A stretch of 64,000 nt of DNA from Desulfobacula sp. (GCA_028280105.1 JANQML010000179.1:1-64000), one strand, 5' to 3'. Positions 25,377-35,536 are shown, counted from the first letter of the stretch. A program made the numbers and translations. The notes: generated from the sequence alone by a model not told the origin.

Positions 25377-26557
25377 TTGCCTATTTTGATCTGATTTCCG
25401 GTATCAGCGGGGATATGACACTGGGAGCACTGGTGGATATGGGAGTCCCGGTCCCGCACCTGAAAGAGCAATTATCACCGGTTTTAACCGGATTCGAAAT
25501 TGAGGCAAAACAGGTGTTTAAAAACCATCTGTCGGCCACGGATATCGATATCCGGGTAACGGAAGACCCGTCTGTATCAAGGAACTATAAGGATATCCGG
25601 TCGATGATCGAAACCGCTCCATTAAAAGACGGGGTAAAGGCAAACAGCCTGGCCGCCTTTGAAAGAATCGCCCGGGTTGAAGCAGCGATTCACGGTAAAG
25701 ATATCGATACGGTCCATTTTCACGAGATCGGCGGGGTAGACTCCATCGTCGATATTATCGGTTCGTTTCTGGCCGTCGATTATCTGGGCATCAAAACCAT
25801 TGTTGCATCGCCTGTTCCCCTGGGTTCCGGCTCGGTGAAGTGTGCCCACGGAAACATGCCTGTGCCGGTACCGGCAACCATTGCCATATTAAAAGGTATC
25901 CCGATCACTGCCTCTGACGCGAAAACGGAAATTGTCACGCCCACCGGAGCGGCCATCATTGCCGTTCTGGCCTCTTCATTCGGACCCGTGCCTGAAATGA
26001 AAGTCAAGCAGGTGGGGTATGGCGCCGGCAAACGGGAGACCGGGTCTTCGCTGCCCAATCTGCTCCGGGTGATTCTGGGAGAAGAAAGATCCGGCCCGGT
26101 TCGGAACGATGATCCGGATCTGCAAAACGAGAAGATCCTGGTGGTCAAAACCAATATCGACGATATGAGTCCTGAAGGCCTAGGTTTTTTAATGGCAGAC
26201 CTGTTTGAGAAAAAGGCGCTGGACGTCACCTTTATCCCGGTACAAATGAAGAAAAACCGGCCCGGCATCCAGGTGGAAGTGATCTGCCGGCATCCGGATC
26301 TGGAACCGGTCGTCCGCCTGATCCTGTCATCCACCTCCTCCATCGGCGTGCGGTATCGGGAATGGGACCGGATCTTTTTGAACCGCCGGATTGAAACCGT
26401 GTCCACCCGTTTCGGTAATATCGCGGTTAAAACAATCCTGAGGCCCGGCGGCCGGGTTGAACGGGTGCCGGAATATGATGTGGCGGCTAAAATTGCCAGG
26501 GAAAAAGGACTGGTCTTCAGAACGGTTTACAGTCAGATTCAAGCGGATGCCAATTGA
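25373..26557 (+). CDS. larC: Nickel pincer cofactor biosynthesis protein LarC (DUF111)
   Basis: LarC inserts nickel into the pyridinium-dithiocarboxylate cofactor of lactate racemase and related LarA proteins, using CTP in characterised homologues. The 394 residues begin with the family signature YFDLISGISGDMTLGAL. They contain HFHEIGGVDSIVDIIG, VTPTGAAIIAVL, and a C-terminal domain with TNIDDMSPEGLG and EVICRHPD. It overlaps the M20 peptidase (ATGA). No larA, larB or larE is present in the window. LarC homologues are common in anaerobes, where they probably serve LarA-like racemases. Confidence 0.9.
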   Translation: MIAYFDLISGISGDMTLGALVDMGVPVPHLKEQLSPVLTGFEIEAKQVFKNHLSATDIDIRVTEDPSVSRNYKDIRSMIETAPLKDGVKANSLAAFERIARVEAAIHGKDIDTVHFHEIGGVDSIVDIIGSFLAVDYLGIKTIVASPVPLGSGSVKCAHGNMPVPVPATIAILKGIPITASDAKTEIVTPTGAAIIAVLASSFGPVPEMKVKQVGYGAGKRETGSSLPNLLRVILGEERSGPVRNDDPDLQNEKILVVKTNIDDMSPEGLGFLMADLFEKKALDVTFIPVQMKKNRPGIQVEVICRHPDLEPVVRLILSSTSSIGVRYREWDRIFLNRRIETVSTRFGNIAVKTILRPGGRVERVPEYDVAAKIAREKGLVFRTVYSQIQADAN

Positions 26558-26596
26558 TTAAAGCCGTTCCCCCGGGTTCTTAAAAAAAGCGGTGAC

Positions 26597-26625
26597 TTGA
26601 CACGGAATGGCACAGGCTATAGAAC
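26597..26625 (+). promoter_or_regulatory. Candidate promoter for a leaderless pgpA transcript
   Basis: TTGACA (26597-26602) is 17 bases from TAGAAC (26620-26625), which matches four of six -10 consensus positions. The pgpA ATG at 26633 is 8 bases beyond the -10 end, close to the expected start of transcription. No Shine-Dalgarno lies before it. Promoter and leaderless reading are inference. Confidence 0.35.
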
Positions 26626-26632
26626 TGCATAA

Positions 26633-27097
26633 ATGATCTTGAATCAAAAAATAATACTCTTTCTGGCCACCGGATTTTATACCGGGAAAAGTCCTTATGC
26701 GCCGGGTAGTTTCGGCACCCTTTGCGGAATTCCCTTTGCCCTTGTTTTCTGGATCATTCCCCCGCCGTTTTTCGGGGTCTATGTGGTGGGGCTGATCCTG
26801 GCAGCCATCTTTATCGCAGATCAGGCGGAAAAGGTTTTGGGGAAAAAAGATCCGGGGTGTATAGTTATTGACGAAATTGCCGGATATGTGGTGGCATTGT
26901 CCATCGTGCCCGTGAACGGAATAACCATTGTAGCCGGATTCATTATTTTCCGGTTTTTCGATATTGTTAAAATAGGGCCTGCCCGGTATTTTGAGAAAAA
27001 TTTTTCAGGAGGGGCAGGGGTGGTTCTGGACGATGTCATGGCCGGAATTATGACGGCTGTCGCCTTAAGGGGTCTTTACTTAGCGGGTATACTTTAG
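26633..27097 (+). CDS. pgpA: Phosphatidylglycerophosphatase A
   Basis: Removes phosphate from phosphatidylglycerophosphate to give phosphatidylglycerol. The 154 residues have the family motifs GKSPYAPGSFGTL near the start and ADQAEKVLGKKDPGCIVIDEIAGY in the middle (GCIVIDEIAG quoted as the core), plus FRFFDIVKIGPARYFE near the end. Hydrophobic segments between them fit an inner-membrane enzyme. It starts without a visible ribosome site and is 9 bases upstream of recA, likely in the same transcript. Confidence 0.9.
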   Translation: MILNQKIILFLATGFYTGKSPYAPGSFGTLCGIPFALVFWIIPPPFFGVYVVGLILAAIFIADQAEKVLGKKDPGCIVIDEIAGYVVALSIVPVNGITIVAGFIIFRFFDIVKIGPARYFEKNFSGGAGVVLDDVMAGIMTAVALRGLYLAGIL

Positions 27098-27106
27098 GAG
27101 AAAAGA

Positions 27107-28141
27107 ATGGAAAAAAATTCCGACAAGGAAAAAGCGGTTCAAACCGCAATGAATCAGATTGAAAGACAATTTGGAAAAGGCTCTATCATGAAACTGGGCG
27201 GCAGGGAAATCGAAGCCGTACCCGTTATACGCACCGGTTCATTGGCTCTGGATAAAGCACTGGGTGTGGGCGGATATCCAAGGGGACGGGTCATAGAGAT
27301 CTATGGTCCGGAGTCGTCCGGTAAAACAACCCTGGCGCTTCATGCCGTTGCCCAGGCCCAGAAAAGCGGGGGAATTGCCGCTTTTATAGATGCCGAACAC
27401 GCACTGGACGTGGTCTATGCCAAACGCCTGGGCGTGGATTGTGACGAACTGCTGGTTTCCCAGCCGGATACGGGAGAACAGGCCCTTGAGATCGCCGATA
27501 TGCTGGTCCGTTCCGGGGGAATCGATATCATGGTGGTGGACTCGGTCGCCGCCCTGGTGCCCCGGTCCGAGATTGAAGGGGAGATGGGGGATTCCCACAT
27601 GGGACTTCAGGCCAGGCTGATGTCCCAGGCACTGAGAAAGCTCACCGGCACCATTGGCAAAACCCAGACCACGATCATCTTTATCAACCAGATTCGTATG
27701 AAAATCGGTGTGGTTTACGGCAATCCCGAGACCACCACCGGCGGCAATGCCCTGAAATTCTATTCATCCATGCGGCTTGAAATCAGAAAGGCGTCCGCCA
27801 TTAAAGACGGCCAGGATGTGGTGGGCAACCGGACAAAGGTCAAAGTGGTCAAAAACAAACTGGCCCCTCCGTTTAAAAATGTGGAATTCGATCTGATGTA
27901 CGGCGAGGGCATCTCAAGAACCGGTGATCTCCTCGATATGGGAGTTGAACTGGATATTGTGGATAAAAGCGGATCCTGGTATTCATTCGGCGGAGAGAGA
28001 ATCGGGCAGGGCAGGGAGAATGTCAAACTCTTTTTAATCGACAACCCGGATATATTTGACAGCATAGAGACAAAAGTCAGGGATACCCTGGGTATTGGCG
28101 ACCCCTCAAAAAAAAGCAAAGACGTAAAAAAAACCGCATAA
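27107..28141 (+). CDS. recA: Recombinase RecA
   Basis: DNA strand-exchange ATPase and SOS coprotease. The 344 residues are full length. Walker A is [13 protein letters not shown] (~66-78), Walker B is [11 protein letters not shown], and loops 1 and 2 are [17 protein letters not shown]-type and [11 protein letters not shown]...[11 protein letters not shown] lysine-rich tail ([10 protein letters not shown]) ends it. TAGGAGAAAAGA precedes the ATG. It lies between pgpA and alaS with no recX. I did not recognise a LexA box in the preceding gene end. Confidence 0.98.
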   Translation: MEKNSDKEKAVQTAMNQIERQFGKGSIMKLGGREIEAVPVIRTGSLALDKALGVGGYPRGRVIEIYGPESSGKTTLALHAVAQAQKSGGIAAFIDAEHALDVVYAKRLGVDCDELLVSQPDTGEQALEIADMLVRSGGIDIMVVDSVAALVPRSEIEGEMGDSHMGLQARLMSQALRKLTGTIGKTQTTIIFINQIRMKIGVVYGNPETTTGGNALKFYSSMRLEIRKASAIKDGQDVVGNRTKVKVVKNKLAPPFKNVEFDLMYGEGISRTGDLLDMGVELDIVDKSGSWYSFGGERIGQGRENVKLFLIDNPDIFDSIETKVRDTLGIGDPSKKSKDVKKTA

Positions 28142-28174
28142 TCGATTCGGCGCACAGTGATTTAGGAGTGTAAC

Positions 28175-30796
28175 ATGAACGGCAATGATGCCAGAAAAAT
28201 TTTTGTAGAATATTTTAAAAAACACGACCACCAGCATGTCAGATCCTCTTCCCTGGTCCCCCAGGACGACCCGACCCTATTGTTTGTCAATGCCGGCATG
28301 GTACAGTTCAAACGGGTCTTTACCGGAGATGAAAAACGGGACTACACCACCGCCGTCACCCATCAAAAATGTGTCCGGGCCGGCGGTAAACACAATGACC
28401 TTGAAAACGTGGGGTACACGGCACGGCATCATACCTTTTTTGAAATGCTGGGAAATTTTTCCTTTGGAGATTATTTTAAGGAAAAAGCCATTGCATTTGC
28501 ATGGGATCTGCTCACCAACGGGTATGGGTTTGATCCGGAAAAACTGTGGATATCTGTTTTTGAAACCGATGATGAAGCCGCCGATATCTGGCACAAACAG
28601 GAGGGGATTCCGCTGGAACGAATTGTGCGGCTGGGTGAGGAAGACAATTTCTGGGCCATGGGAGACACCGGTCCCTGCGGTCCCTGTTCCGAGATTCACA
28701 TCGACCGTGGCGTTGAATTCGGCTGCGATGACCCGGCCTGTGCCGTGGGTTGCGACTGCGACCGGTGGCTTGAATTGTGGAACCTGGTCTTTATGCAGTT
28801 TGAACGGGATGAATCCGGCCATATGGAACCCTTGCCCAAACCCAGTATTGATACCGGGTTGGGGCTGGAACGGGTGATCTCCGTTCTCCAGGGCGTGGCC
28901 ACCAACTATGACACCGACCTCTTTATCCCCATCATGGAAAAAGTCGGAGAGCTGGCAGATAAAAAACGGCACGAATCCGACCAAGTGGAAGTGGCCATGA
29001 AGGTGATTGCCGACCATTCAAGAGCCACCGCCTTTTTGATTTCCGACGGGGTCCTGCCGTCCAACGAGGGTCGGGGATATGTGCTTCGCCGCATCATGCG
29101 CCGGGCCATCCGTTATGGGAGGAGCATCGGCCTGGTAAAACCGTTTCTGCATGAAACGGTGCAGACCGTTTTCGGCATTATGGAAGAGGCCTATCCCGAA
29201 CTTAAGGATTCAGGTGCATTTATCATCAATGTGGTGAAAAATGAAGAGGAAAAGTTCCTTGAAACCCTGGGAACCGGGATGAAGCTTTTGGAGGCGACCA
29301 TTGAAACCCTCCGGAAGGAGAATAAAACCGTCATTCCCGGCGACGTGATTTTTAAGCTATATGATACCTTTGGCTTTCCCGTGGATATCATCGTGGATCA
29401 CATCAAAGAGACGGAGATTGAACTGGATATGGATGGATTTGATGCGGCCATGGCAGAACAGAAGGCCCGTTCCAAATCCAAAGTCAAATTCAACGGTGTG
29501 GGCACGGCCTATCGGGAACTGACGTCGGCAGGTGTCAAAACTCCGTTTAACGGCTACGATAGAACCCGGGAGGAATCCGATATCCTGATCCTTGTCAGGG
29601 ATGACAAAGCGCTTGAATCGGCAGATCCGGGAGACCGGATTGAAATCGTCACGGCATCCACGGTCTTTTATGCAGAGTCCGGCGGCCAGGCCGGGGACAG
29701 CGGCATCTTTGAAAATGAAAACTGCCGGATAAAAATCGAGGATACGGTAAAAGACCCCACCGGCCTGATCATCCATAAGGGCGTTGTTGACAGAGGATCG
29801 GTCCGAAAAGGGGATAGGTTTACCTTAAAGGTGGATGAAACCAAACGCAGACAGACCGCTTTAAACCACACTGCCACCCATATTCTTCATTCAGCGCTGA
29901 GAACCGTTCTGGGAGATCACGTGAAGCAGTCCGGCTCCCTGGTGACCGATACACGGCTGCGGTTTGATTTTACCCATTTCAGCGCGGTTACGCCGGAAGA
30001 GATCAAGGCCATTGAGACCGAAGTCAATTTTAGAATTCGTGCCAACTATGCCGTTGAAACCAAAGAAATGGATATGGATGAAGCGGTGAAAGCCGGGGCC
30101 ACGGCCCTGTTTGAAGAAAAGTACGGGGATGTGGTCCGGGTGGTTTCCCAGGGAACATTCTCGTCAGAGCTTTGCGGGGGCACCCATACGGATCGTTCCG
30201 GCGATATCGGTCTGTTCAAGATTTTAACCGAAGGCGGGATTGCCTCCGGTGTCCGGCGTATAGAAGCCGTGACCGGTGAAACCGCGCTTGAATATGTCCA
30301 TAAAGATGAAGGTGTCCTTGCATGCACCGCCTCCCTGTTAAAAACCGGCAAAGACGGGCTTTCGGCCCGGGTGGAGACCCTTTTAAAAGAGAAAAAGGAA
30401 CTGGAAAAAGAACTGGAATCCCTGAAAGCTCAAATGGCTTCCAGGTCGGTTGACAATATCGGCGACGCCATCCGGCAGGTCAACGGGGTAAACGTCATCT
30501 CCCAACGGGTGAATATTGAAAATCCGTCCCAGCTTCGCGATCTTGCGGATAAGTTTAAAGCCAAAATCAAGTCCGGCGTGATATTGCTGGGTGCGGAATC
30601 CAACGGAAAAGCACTTTTAATCTCGGTGGTTACCGATGATTTGACCAAACAGTATAAAGCCGGGGATATCGTAAAAGCGGCGGCAGCCGTTGTGGGCGGC
30701 GGCGGCGGCGGCCGGCCGGACATGGCCCAGGCCGGGGGCACCCGGCCGGAACACCTTGAACAGGCCCTGGAATCTGTCTTTAAAACGATGTCATGA
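28175..30796 (+). CDS. alaS: Alanyl-tRNA synthetase
   Basis: Charges tRNA-Ala. The 873 residues are full length. The class II catalytic domain begins FVEYFKKHDHQHVRSSSLVPQ (motif 1 region condensed) and includes FVNAGMVQFK and CVRAGGKHNDLENVG. The editing domain carries HTATHILH and the zinc-binding CGGTHTDRSGDIG. The C-terminal glycine-rich GGGGGGRPDMAQAGG region is present. TAGGAGTG is well placed before the ATG. Its stop overlaps the yejB-like start by 4 bases (ATGA), so the permease genes are probably co-transcribed with it, an uncommon link. Confidence 0.98.
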   Translation: MNGNDARKIFVEYFKKHDHQHVRSSSLVPQDDPTLLFVNAGMVQFKRVFTGDEKRDYTTAVTHQKCVRAGGKHNDLENVGYTARHHTFFEMLGNFSFGDYFKEKAIAFAWDLLTNGYGFDPEKLWISVFETDDEAADIWHKQEGIPLERIVRLGEEDNFWAMGDTGPCGPCSEIHIDRGVEFGCDDPACAVGCDCDRWLELWNLVFMQFERDESGHMEPLPKPSIDTGLGLERVISVLQGVATNYDTDLFIPIMEKVGELADKKRHESDQVEVAMKVIADHSRATAFLISDGVLPSNEGRGYVLRRIMRRAIRYGRSIGLVKPFLHETVQTVFGIMEEAYPELKDSGAFIINVVKNEEEKFLETLGTGMKLLEATIETLRKENKTVIPGDVIFKLYDTFGFPVDIIVDHIKETEIELDMDGFDAAMAEQKARSKSKVKFNGVGTAYRELTSAGVKTPFNGYDRTREESDILILVRDDKALESADPGDRIEIVTASTVFYAESGGQAGDSGIFENENCRIKIEDTVKDPTGLIIHKGVVDRGSVRKGDRFTLKVDETKRRQTALNHTATHILHSALRTVLGDHVKQSGSLVTDTRLRFDFTHFSAVTPEEIKAIETEVNFRIRANYAVETKEMDMDEAVKAGATALFEEKYGDVVRVVSQGTFSSELCGGTHTDRSGDIGLFKILTEGGIASGVRRIEAVTGETALEYVHKDEGVLACTASLLKTGKDGLSARVETLLKEKKELEKELESLKAQMASRSVDNIGDAIRQVNGVNVISQRVNIENPSQLRDLADKFKAKIKSGVILLGAESNGKALLISVVTDDLTKQYKAGDIVKAAAAVVGGGGGGRPDMAQAGGTRPEHLEQALESVFKTMS

Positions 30797-31815
30797 CCGC
30801 CTATTTTATACGACGTTTACTGCTGGTGATACCGACCTTTCTGGGTATCACCATCATGGTGTTTACCATCACCCGCTTTGTGCCCGGCGGTCCCATTGAG
30901 CGGATTATTTCGGAAACCCGTTCACTCCAGGCCGGGTCATCGGCAGGGACTTCCGGACCCGGTGGGGCTCAGCCCCTTTCCGACGAACAGATTAAAGCAC
31001 TTGAGGCATACTATGGATTTGACAAGCCGGTTTTTACCGCCTATCTGATCTGGCTGGGCAAGGTTTTAAAAGGGGATTTGGGACAATCCACCCGATACTA
31101 TGATCCGGTCTGGGAGATGATACGGGAAAAGATTCCCATATCCCTGTATTTCGGAATCCTGACGCTTCTGCTGACTTACGGGGTCTGTATTCCCCTGGGC
31201 ATGGCCAAGGCCATTCGCCATAAGACCGGGTTTGACAATATTACCTCGGTCATTATTTTCATCGGGTATGCCATTCCCGGTTGGGTGGCAGGTGTTTTAA
31301 TGCTGGTGGTCTTTGCCTCCCACTATGACGTCTTTCCTTTGGGTGGGATGGTTTCGGATATGTTTGACGAGATGACCCCGGCCCAAAAAATCCTGGATAT
31401 TGCCCGGCATACGGCACTGCCGCTGTTTGCCTATGTGATCGGGTCCTTTACGGTGATGACGCTGTTGATGAAGAATACACTCATGGACAATCTGTCGTCC
31501 GACTATATCCGGACCGCCATTGCAAAGGGGCTGCCATTCAAAAAAGCCGTACTCAACCATGCCATGAGAAACAGCCTGATTCCCATTGCCACCAGTTTTG
31601 GAAACAATATCTCCATTATCCTCACCGGTTCGTTTCTGATTGAAAAGGTTTTCAACATCAACGGCATGGGACTGCTGGGGTATGAGTCGGTTCTGGACCG
31701 GGATTATCCCGTGGTTATGGGAATTCTTGTTATTTCTTCCCTGCTCTTTCTCATCGGAAACATACTTTCCGATCTCTGTGTGGCATGGGTCGATCCCAGG
31801 GTGAGGTTTAAATGA
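30793..31815 (+). CDS. yejB: Peptide ABC transporter permease, YejB-like
   Basis: Inner-membrane permease of the oligopeptide/microcin C type. It has 340 residues. The N-terminus YFIRRLLLVIPTFLGITIMVF and VPGGPIERII resembles YejB. A periplasmic loop carries a Gly/Ser-rich stretch (SSAGTSGPGGAQPLSDEQ). Six hydrophobic segments follow, with the EAA loop (AIAKGLPFKKAVLNHAMRNSLIP) contacting the ATPase. It overlaps alaS and yejE-like genes by 4 bases each. No binding protein or ATPase is adjacent. The four peptide-binding lipoproteins at 40-47 kb are candidates for supplying substrate (inference). Confidence 0.88.
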   Translation: MTAYFIRRLLLVIPTFLGITIMVFTITRFVPGGPIERIISETRSLQAGSSAGTSGPGGAQPLSDEQIKALEAYYGFDKPVFTAYLIWLGKVLKGDLGQSTRYYDPVWEMIREKIPISLYFGILTLLLTYGVCIPLGMAKAIRHKTGFDNITSVIIFIGYAIPGWVAGVLMLVVFASHYDVFPLGGMVSDMFDEMTPAQKILDIARHTALPLFAYVIGSFTVMTLLMKNTLMDNLSSDYIRTAIAKGLPFKKAVLNHAMRNSLIPIATSFGNNISIILTGSFLIEKVFNINGMGLLGYESVLDRDYPVVMGILVISSLLFLIGNILSDLCVAWVDPRVRFK

Positions 31816-32858
31816 TTCACTTAAGTCCGGTCACCCTGAAAAAATTAAAGCGGTTTTACTCCATTAAGCGGGGATTCTGGTCGTTTGTCATTATTATGGC
31901 CATGATTTTGATTTCACTTTTTGCAGAGGTCTTTATCAATTCACGGGCCCTGGTGGTTAATTACAATGGAAATTTTTATTTTCCCACCTACGGGCGGATG
32001 ATTCCGGGCACCACGTTCGGACTGGATTATTCCTATGAAACCAATTACCGGGACTTAAAGAAGATATTTGACCGGGCAGATTCCGGCAATTGGGTCCTGA
32101 TGCCCCCGGTGCCGTTCAATCCCTATGAAAATGATTTAAAACTTGATGCGTTTCCGCCCTTCCCGCCGTCATTCAAGGACAAACATTTCTTTGGCACAGA
32201 CAATGCGGGCAGGGATATCCTGGCCCGGCTGGTCTACGGATTTCGAACCGCCATTGGATTTTCCGTGGTTCTTTTGCTGGTGACCTATACGGTGGGAATC
32301 GCACTGGGGTGTTCCATGGGCTATTTTGGCGGCAAGTTTGATCTCTTTTTTCAACGGATCATCGAAATATGGACCAATATTCCGGTTCTCTATGTCATTA
32401 TTATTATTGCATCGGTCCTGATCCCCAACTTTATGGTGCTGCTGCTGATCATGTCCTTTTTCGGCTGGACCGGCATGACCTGGGTCATGCGCACCATGAC
32501 CTACAAGGAAAAGGAAAAGGAGTATATCCTTGCGGTGAAATCGTTGGGAGCCTCCCACGCACGGATTATTTTCAACCACATCATCCCCAACACCATATCC
32601 GTGATCGTCACCTATGCACCCTTTGCCATATCCGGCGGCATTGTGTCGCTGACATCTCTGGATTATCTGGGATTCGGCCTTCCCGCACCCACCCCGTCCT
32701 GGGGAGAGCTGCTTGCCCAGGGATGGCAGAATATGAATGCCTGGTGGATTGTTTCATCCGTGGTAACGGCCATGATTATCACACTCATGACCGTTACTTT
32801 TGTGGGAGAAGGGATCCGCGAAGCCTTTGATCCCAAGCTTCATACGATTTATGAATAA
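31812..32858 (+). CDS. yejE: Peptide ABC transporter permease, YejE-like
   Basis: Second permease of the pair, 348 residues. The first transmembrane helix (~22-42) is followed by a large periplasmic insert with VNYNGNFYFPTYGRMIPGTTFG, a feature of YejE homologues (short quote: NYNGNFYFP and TTFG). FGTDNAGRDILARLVYGFR leads into the transport domain. The EAA loop is VKSLGASHARIIFNHIIPN. It ends before a hairpin and a convergent operon, so no ATPase gene (yejF) follows. Confidence 0.88.
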   Translation: MIHLSPVTLKKLKRFYSIKRGFWSFVIIMAMILISLFAEVFINSRALVVNYNGNFYFPTYGRMIPGTTFGLDYSYETNYRDLKKIFDRADSGNWVLMPPVPFNPYENDLKLDAFPPFPPSFKDKHFFGTDNAGRDILARLVYGFRTAIGFSVVLLLVTYTVGIALGCSMGYFGGKFDLFFQRIIEIWTNIPVLYVIIIIASVLIPNFMVLLLIMSFFGWTGMTWVMRTMTYKEKEKEYILAVKSLGASHARIIFNHIIPNTISVIVTYAPFAISGGIVSLTSLDYLGFGLPAPTPSWGELLAQGWQNMNAWWIVSSVVTAMIITLMTVTFVGEGIREAFDPKLHTIYE

Positions 32859-32907
32859 GAGAGGCATGGCAACCGGCCTATTTCGACTGATCTCCGGGGG
32901 TTCTTTC

Positions 32908-32949
32908 AAATTCCGGACTTCGGGCTGAAGCCGCTTAAAATCGGAATTT
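32908..32949. terminator. Inverted repeat between convergent yejE-like and ybbP-like genes
   Basis: AAATTCCG (32908-32915) and CGGAATTT (32942-32949) enclose an inner CTTC-GAAG stem. The position between two convergent stops suggests a shared transcript end. The T tract is weak. Confidence 0.4.
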
Positions 32950-32980
32950 GAGACCGACCGTAAGCGGATCAGACATCGTA

Positions 32981-35536
32981 TCAGGCATGGCTGTTTCCCA
33001 AAAGGGTGAGCGGCTTTGAGTCCATGACCTTTTTAGAGGCGAAAAGAGCCGTACCCATACAGATACCGGTGGTAAAAAACAGGATTAAAACCGACAGGAC
33101 CGGGTGGATCTGCCAGAGATTGTCAAAAAAGTACCAGGAAGCTGTCCATGAAAACAGGTAGCTGAGTCCGACGGCAAAAAAAGATGCCGTAAAACCGATA
33201 AAACCGAATTCAATCAGGGTAATTGCCCGGATATCCGGAAAACCGGAGCCCAGTACTTTTAAAAGATTGATCTGGTTTTTGTTTTTTCTGGCTTCGTGCC
33301 GGGCAATGGAAAAGATGGAGATGAGCCCGGCGGCAATGGCCAGCCAGGCCATGAACCGTATGGAAAGGGACAGTTTGTCCGTAATATCCAGAAGGGTGCC
33401 GGCCATCCGGGTGACGTCAATTACCGAAACGTTGGGAAAGGCATCGACAATTTTATTCTTCAATGCCTGCCTTTTGTCTGCAGGCACACCGGATACGGCA
33501 CTCAGGTAGGTTTTAGGGGCATCATTGAGAACCCCGTTTTGAAAGAGGAGAAAAAAATTGGGCTGAAAACTGTTCCAGCGGACCTTTCTGAAATTTTTCA
33601 CCCGGCCGGTAAAGGGGATCCCCTGGATTTCAAATTCCAGTAAATCGCCCATGTCAATGCGGAACCGCTCGGCAAACGATGCTTCGACAGAGATTTCAAA
33701 CGGCTGTTGAGATGTGTAGTCCCACTGCTCTTCAGACAGGGGTCGCCCCCGGACAATGGTTTCGGATTTGTCCAGGTCTGTGCGAAAAGAGAAATTAAAC
33801 TCCAGCCGCCGGCCCGTACCCCTGGGTCTGCCCCCGGATCTGGTCGGTTGATCATGAAAAGGCTGCCGGTTTTTTGTCATGATCCGTCCCCGGACCATGG
33901 GAGAGAGATTGGCAATCTCTCCCTCGTTGCCGTTCATAAACTCGATAAACGCCGTCTTTTGCTCTTCCTGGATATCCACCAGAAAAAAGATGGGAATTTT
34001 AAGCCCTTCCGGCCTAACGATTTCATCCTGCAATCCTTTTTGAACCTGGGGAATCAGGGAGATGAGAAAGACACCCATGGCAATGGTTACAAAACAGGAA
34101 AGAGAGGCCCACTTATTCCGGTACAGATTCCGAAATGCAATCTTTCGGGCCGGATTCCGGGTGTTGGACAGCCGGTTGCAGGCAGAAAGAAGAATCCAGC
34201 CCGCAACCGATAAAAAGGTGAGTGCAACGGTAAAGCCGGAAACAAAGATGATGCCGGTCTTAAGATCGCCTGCCGCATAAACCGAGATCAGCAAAAAGGC
34301 GATCAGTCCGGGAAGGACGCCGGCTGCCTGGCGGATTCTGTTTTGAAACCGGTGACGGGGAGCGGACGGCATTTTTCTTAAAAGCATCAATGGTTTTATA
34401 TAGAAAATCCGGACAAAAACCGGCAGACAGAAAATCTGGCTGCCGGCCATCCCCAGGCCCAGGGCTAGAAGGACGGTGGCAGGATCGGTTCTCAGGGAAA
34501 CCTGATCCGGTATCAGGCCCTGAAAGATAACGGGAAAGGCCGGAACCAGGACCAGGGATAAAAGGGTCGCTAAGATGGCGGCCAGGGTACCCAGGAGAAT
34601 GAGCTGAAAACTGATATAGAGCCAGATCTCCCGGCGTTTGGCACCAATGCTCATCAAGACCGCAATCTCCTGTTGCTTTAGATCCAGATATCCCCGGAAG
34701 AGATAGGCAGTGGCAATGCCTGCCAAAAAAAGGGTAACCACGCTGACCAGTCCCATGTAACCGGTAAAGTACCCGGTGAGCCGGCCCAGGTTTTGATTGA
34801 CATCCCGGCTGTCGTAAATGTTCACCCGCTGTTGATCCGGATAGGCTGCGGCAAATTCGCTTCGAAGGCGCTGAACCAGGCCGGGCACATCTGTATCCGG
34901 GCCGAACCGGTAATATCTTGAATACCATACCCGGCTGCCGAATTGAATCAGGCCGGTTCCGGCCAATCGGTCAATCCCCATATAGATTTTCGGTGCCAGT
35001 TCAAGTGCGGTCAGGGACCTGTCCGGATCGGAGAGAATAAAATCACTCACATTAAAGACTGTTTCACCCAGGGTGACCGGACGGTTTGGTTTCCGGATGC
35101 CCAGTGCATATGCCGAATCCCGTGTGATGAACACATCCGGGTTCTGATGGAGTGCTTCAGGGGTTGAATCGTTTTCAAGGGAAAATCCGCCGTAGAGCGG
35201 ATACGCGTCGTCAATGGCCATCACCCGCATCAGGCGGGTATTGCTGCCGGCCCGGACCATGGTATAAAAACTGATCAGCCGGGCCTGGCTCTTCTCCGGT
35301 CCAAGCACCCGGTCTATCCGCGCCAGATCTTCCGGTTCCAGGGCCTTGTTTGAAGAGATGACCATATCGGCGGTTAAAATCTCTTTTAAGTTTGCATCCA
35401 AATGGGAATTTAAAGATCTGCCAAAGGAATGGATGGCGATAAACCCGGCCAGCCCCAGGGTCAGGTTAAGGATAAAGAAAAGGGCAAACCCCCTGTTTTT
35501 TATAAGCTCCTTAAATCCAAGCCGTATCCAGAGCAT
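32981..35536 (-). CDS. ybbP: FtsX-family ABC permease, YbbP-like
   Basis: An 851-residue membrane protein with the YbbP/MacB-like double architecture. A first transmembrane helix (~15-35) is followed by a large periplasmic domain (~45-245). A first FtsX-type transmembrane block (~260-400), a middle hydrophobic pair, a second periplasmic domain (~510-710), and a second FtsX block (~725-845) follow. It overlaps the ATPase gene by one base (TGATG). With TesA and YbbA it reproduces the tesA-ybbA-ybbP neighbourhood known from E. coli, though in a single direction here. The substrate is unknown; lipid- or envelope-linked export is a common proposal. Confidence 0.82.
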   Translation of the reverse strand: MLWIRLGFKELIKNRGFALFFILNLTLGLAGFIAIHSFGRSLNSHLDANLKEILTADMVISSNKALEPEDLARIDRVLGPEKSQARLISFYTMVRAGSNTRLMRVMAIDDAYPLYGGFSLENDSTPEALHQNPDVFITRDSAYALGIRKPNRPVTLGETVFNVSDFILSDPDRSLTALELAPKIYMGIDRLAGTGLIQFGSRVWYSRYYRFGPDTDVPGLVQRLRSEFAAAYPDQQRVNIYDSRDVNQNLGRLTGYFTGYMGLVSVVTLFLAGIATAYLFRGYLDLKQQEIAVLMSIGAKRREIWLYISFQLILLGTLAAILATLLSLVLVPAFPVIFQGLIPDQVSLRTDPATVLLALGLGMAGSQIFCLPVFVRIFYIKPLMLLRKMPSAPRHRFQNRIRQAAGVLPGLIAFLLISVYAAGDLKTGIIFVSGFTVALTFLSVAGWILLSACNRLSNTRNPARKIAFRNLYRNKWASLSCFVTIAMGVFLISLIPQVQKGLQDEIVRPEGLKIPIFFLVDIQEEQKTAFIEFMNGNEGEIANLSPMVRGRIMTKNRQPFHDQPTRSGGRPRGTGRRLEFNFSFRTDLDKSETIVRGRPLSEEQWDYTSQQPFEISVEASFAERFRIDMGDLLEFEIQGIPFTGRVKNFRKVRWNSFQPNFFLLFQNGVLNDAPKTYLSAVSGVPADKRQALKNKIVDAFPNVSVIDVTRMAGTLLDITDKLSLSIRFMAWLAIAAGLISIFSIARHEARKNKNQINLLKVLGSGFPDIRAITLIEFGFIGFTASFFAVGLSYLFSWTASWYFFDNLWQIHPVLSVLILFFTTGICMGTALFASKKVMDSKPLTLLGNSHA

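Noticed and set aside
30793-32858. Nickel-type (NikBC) permeases
   Set aside because: The VPGGPIE start and the NYNGNFYFP insert point to YejB/YejE-like peptide permeases.
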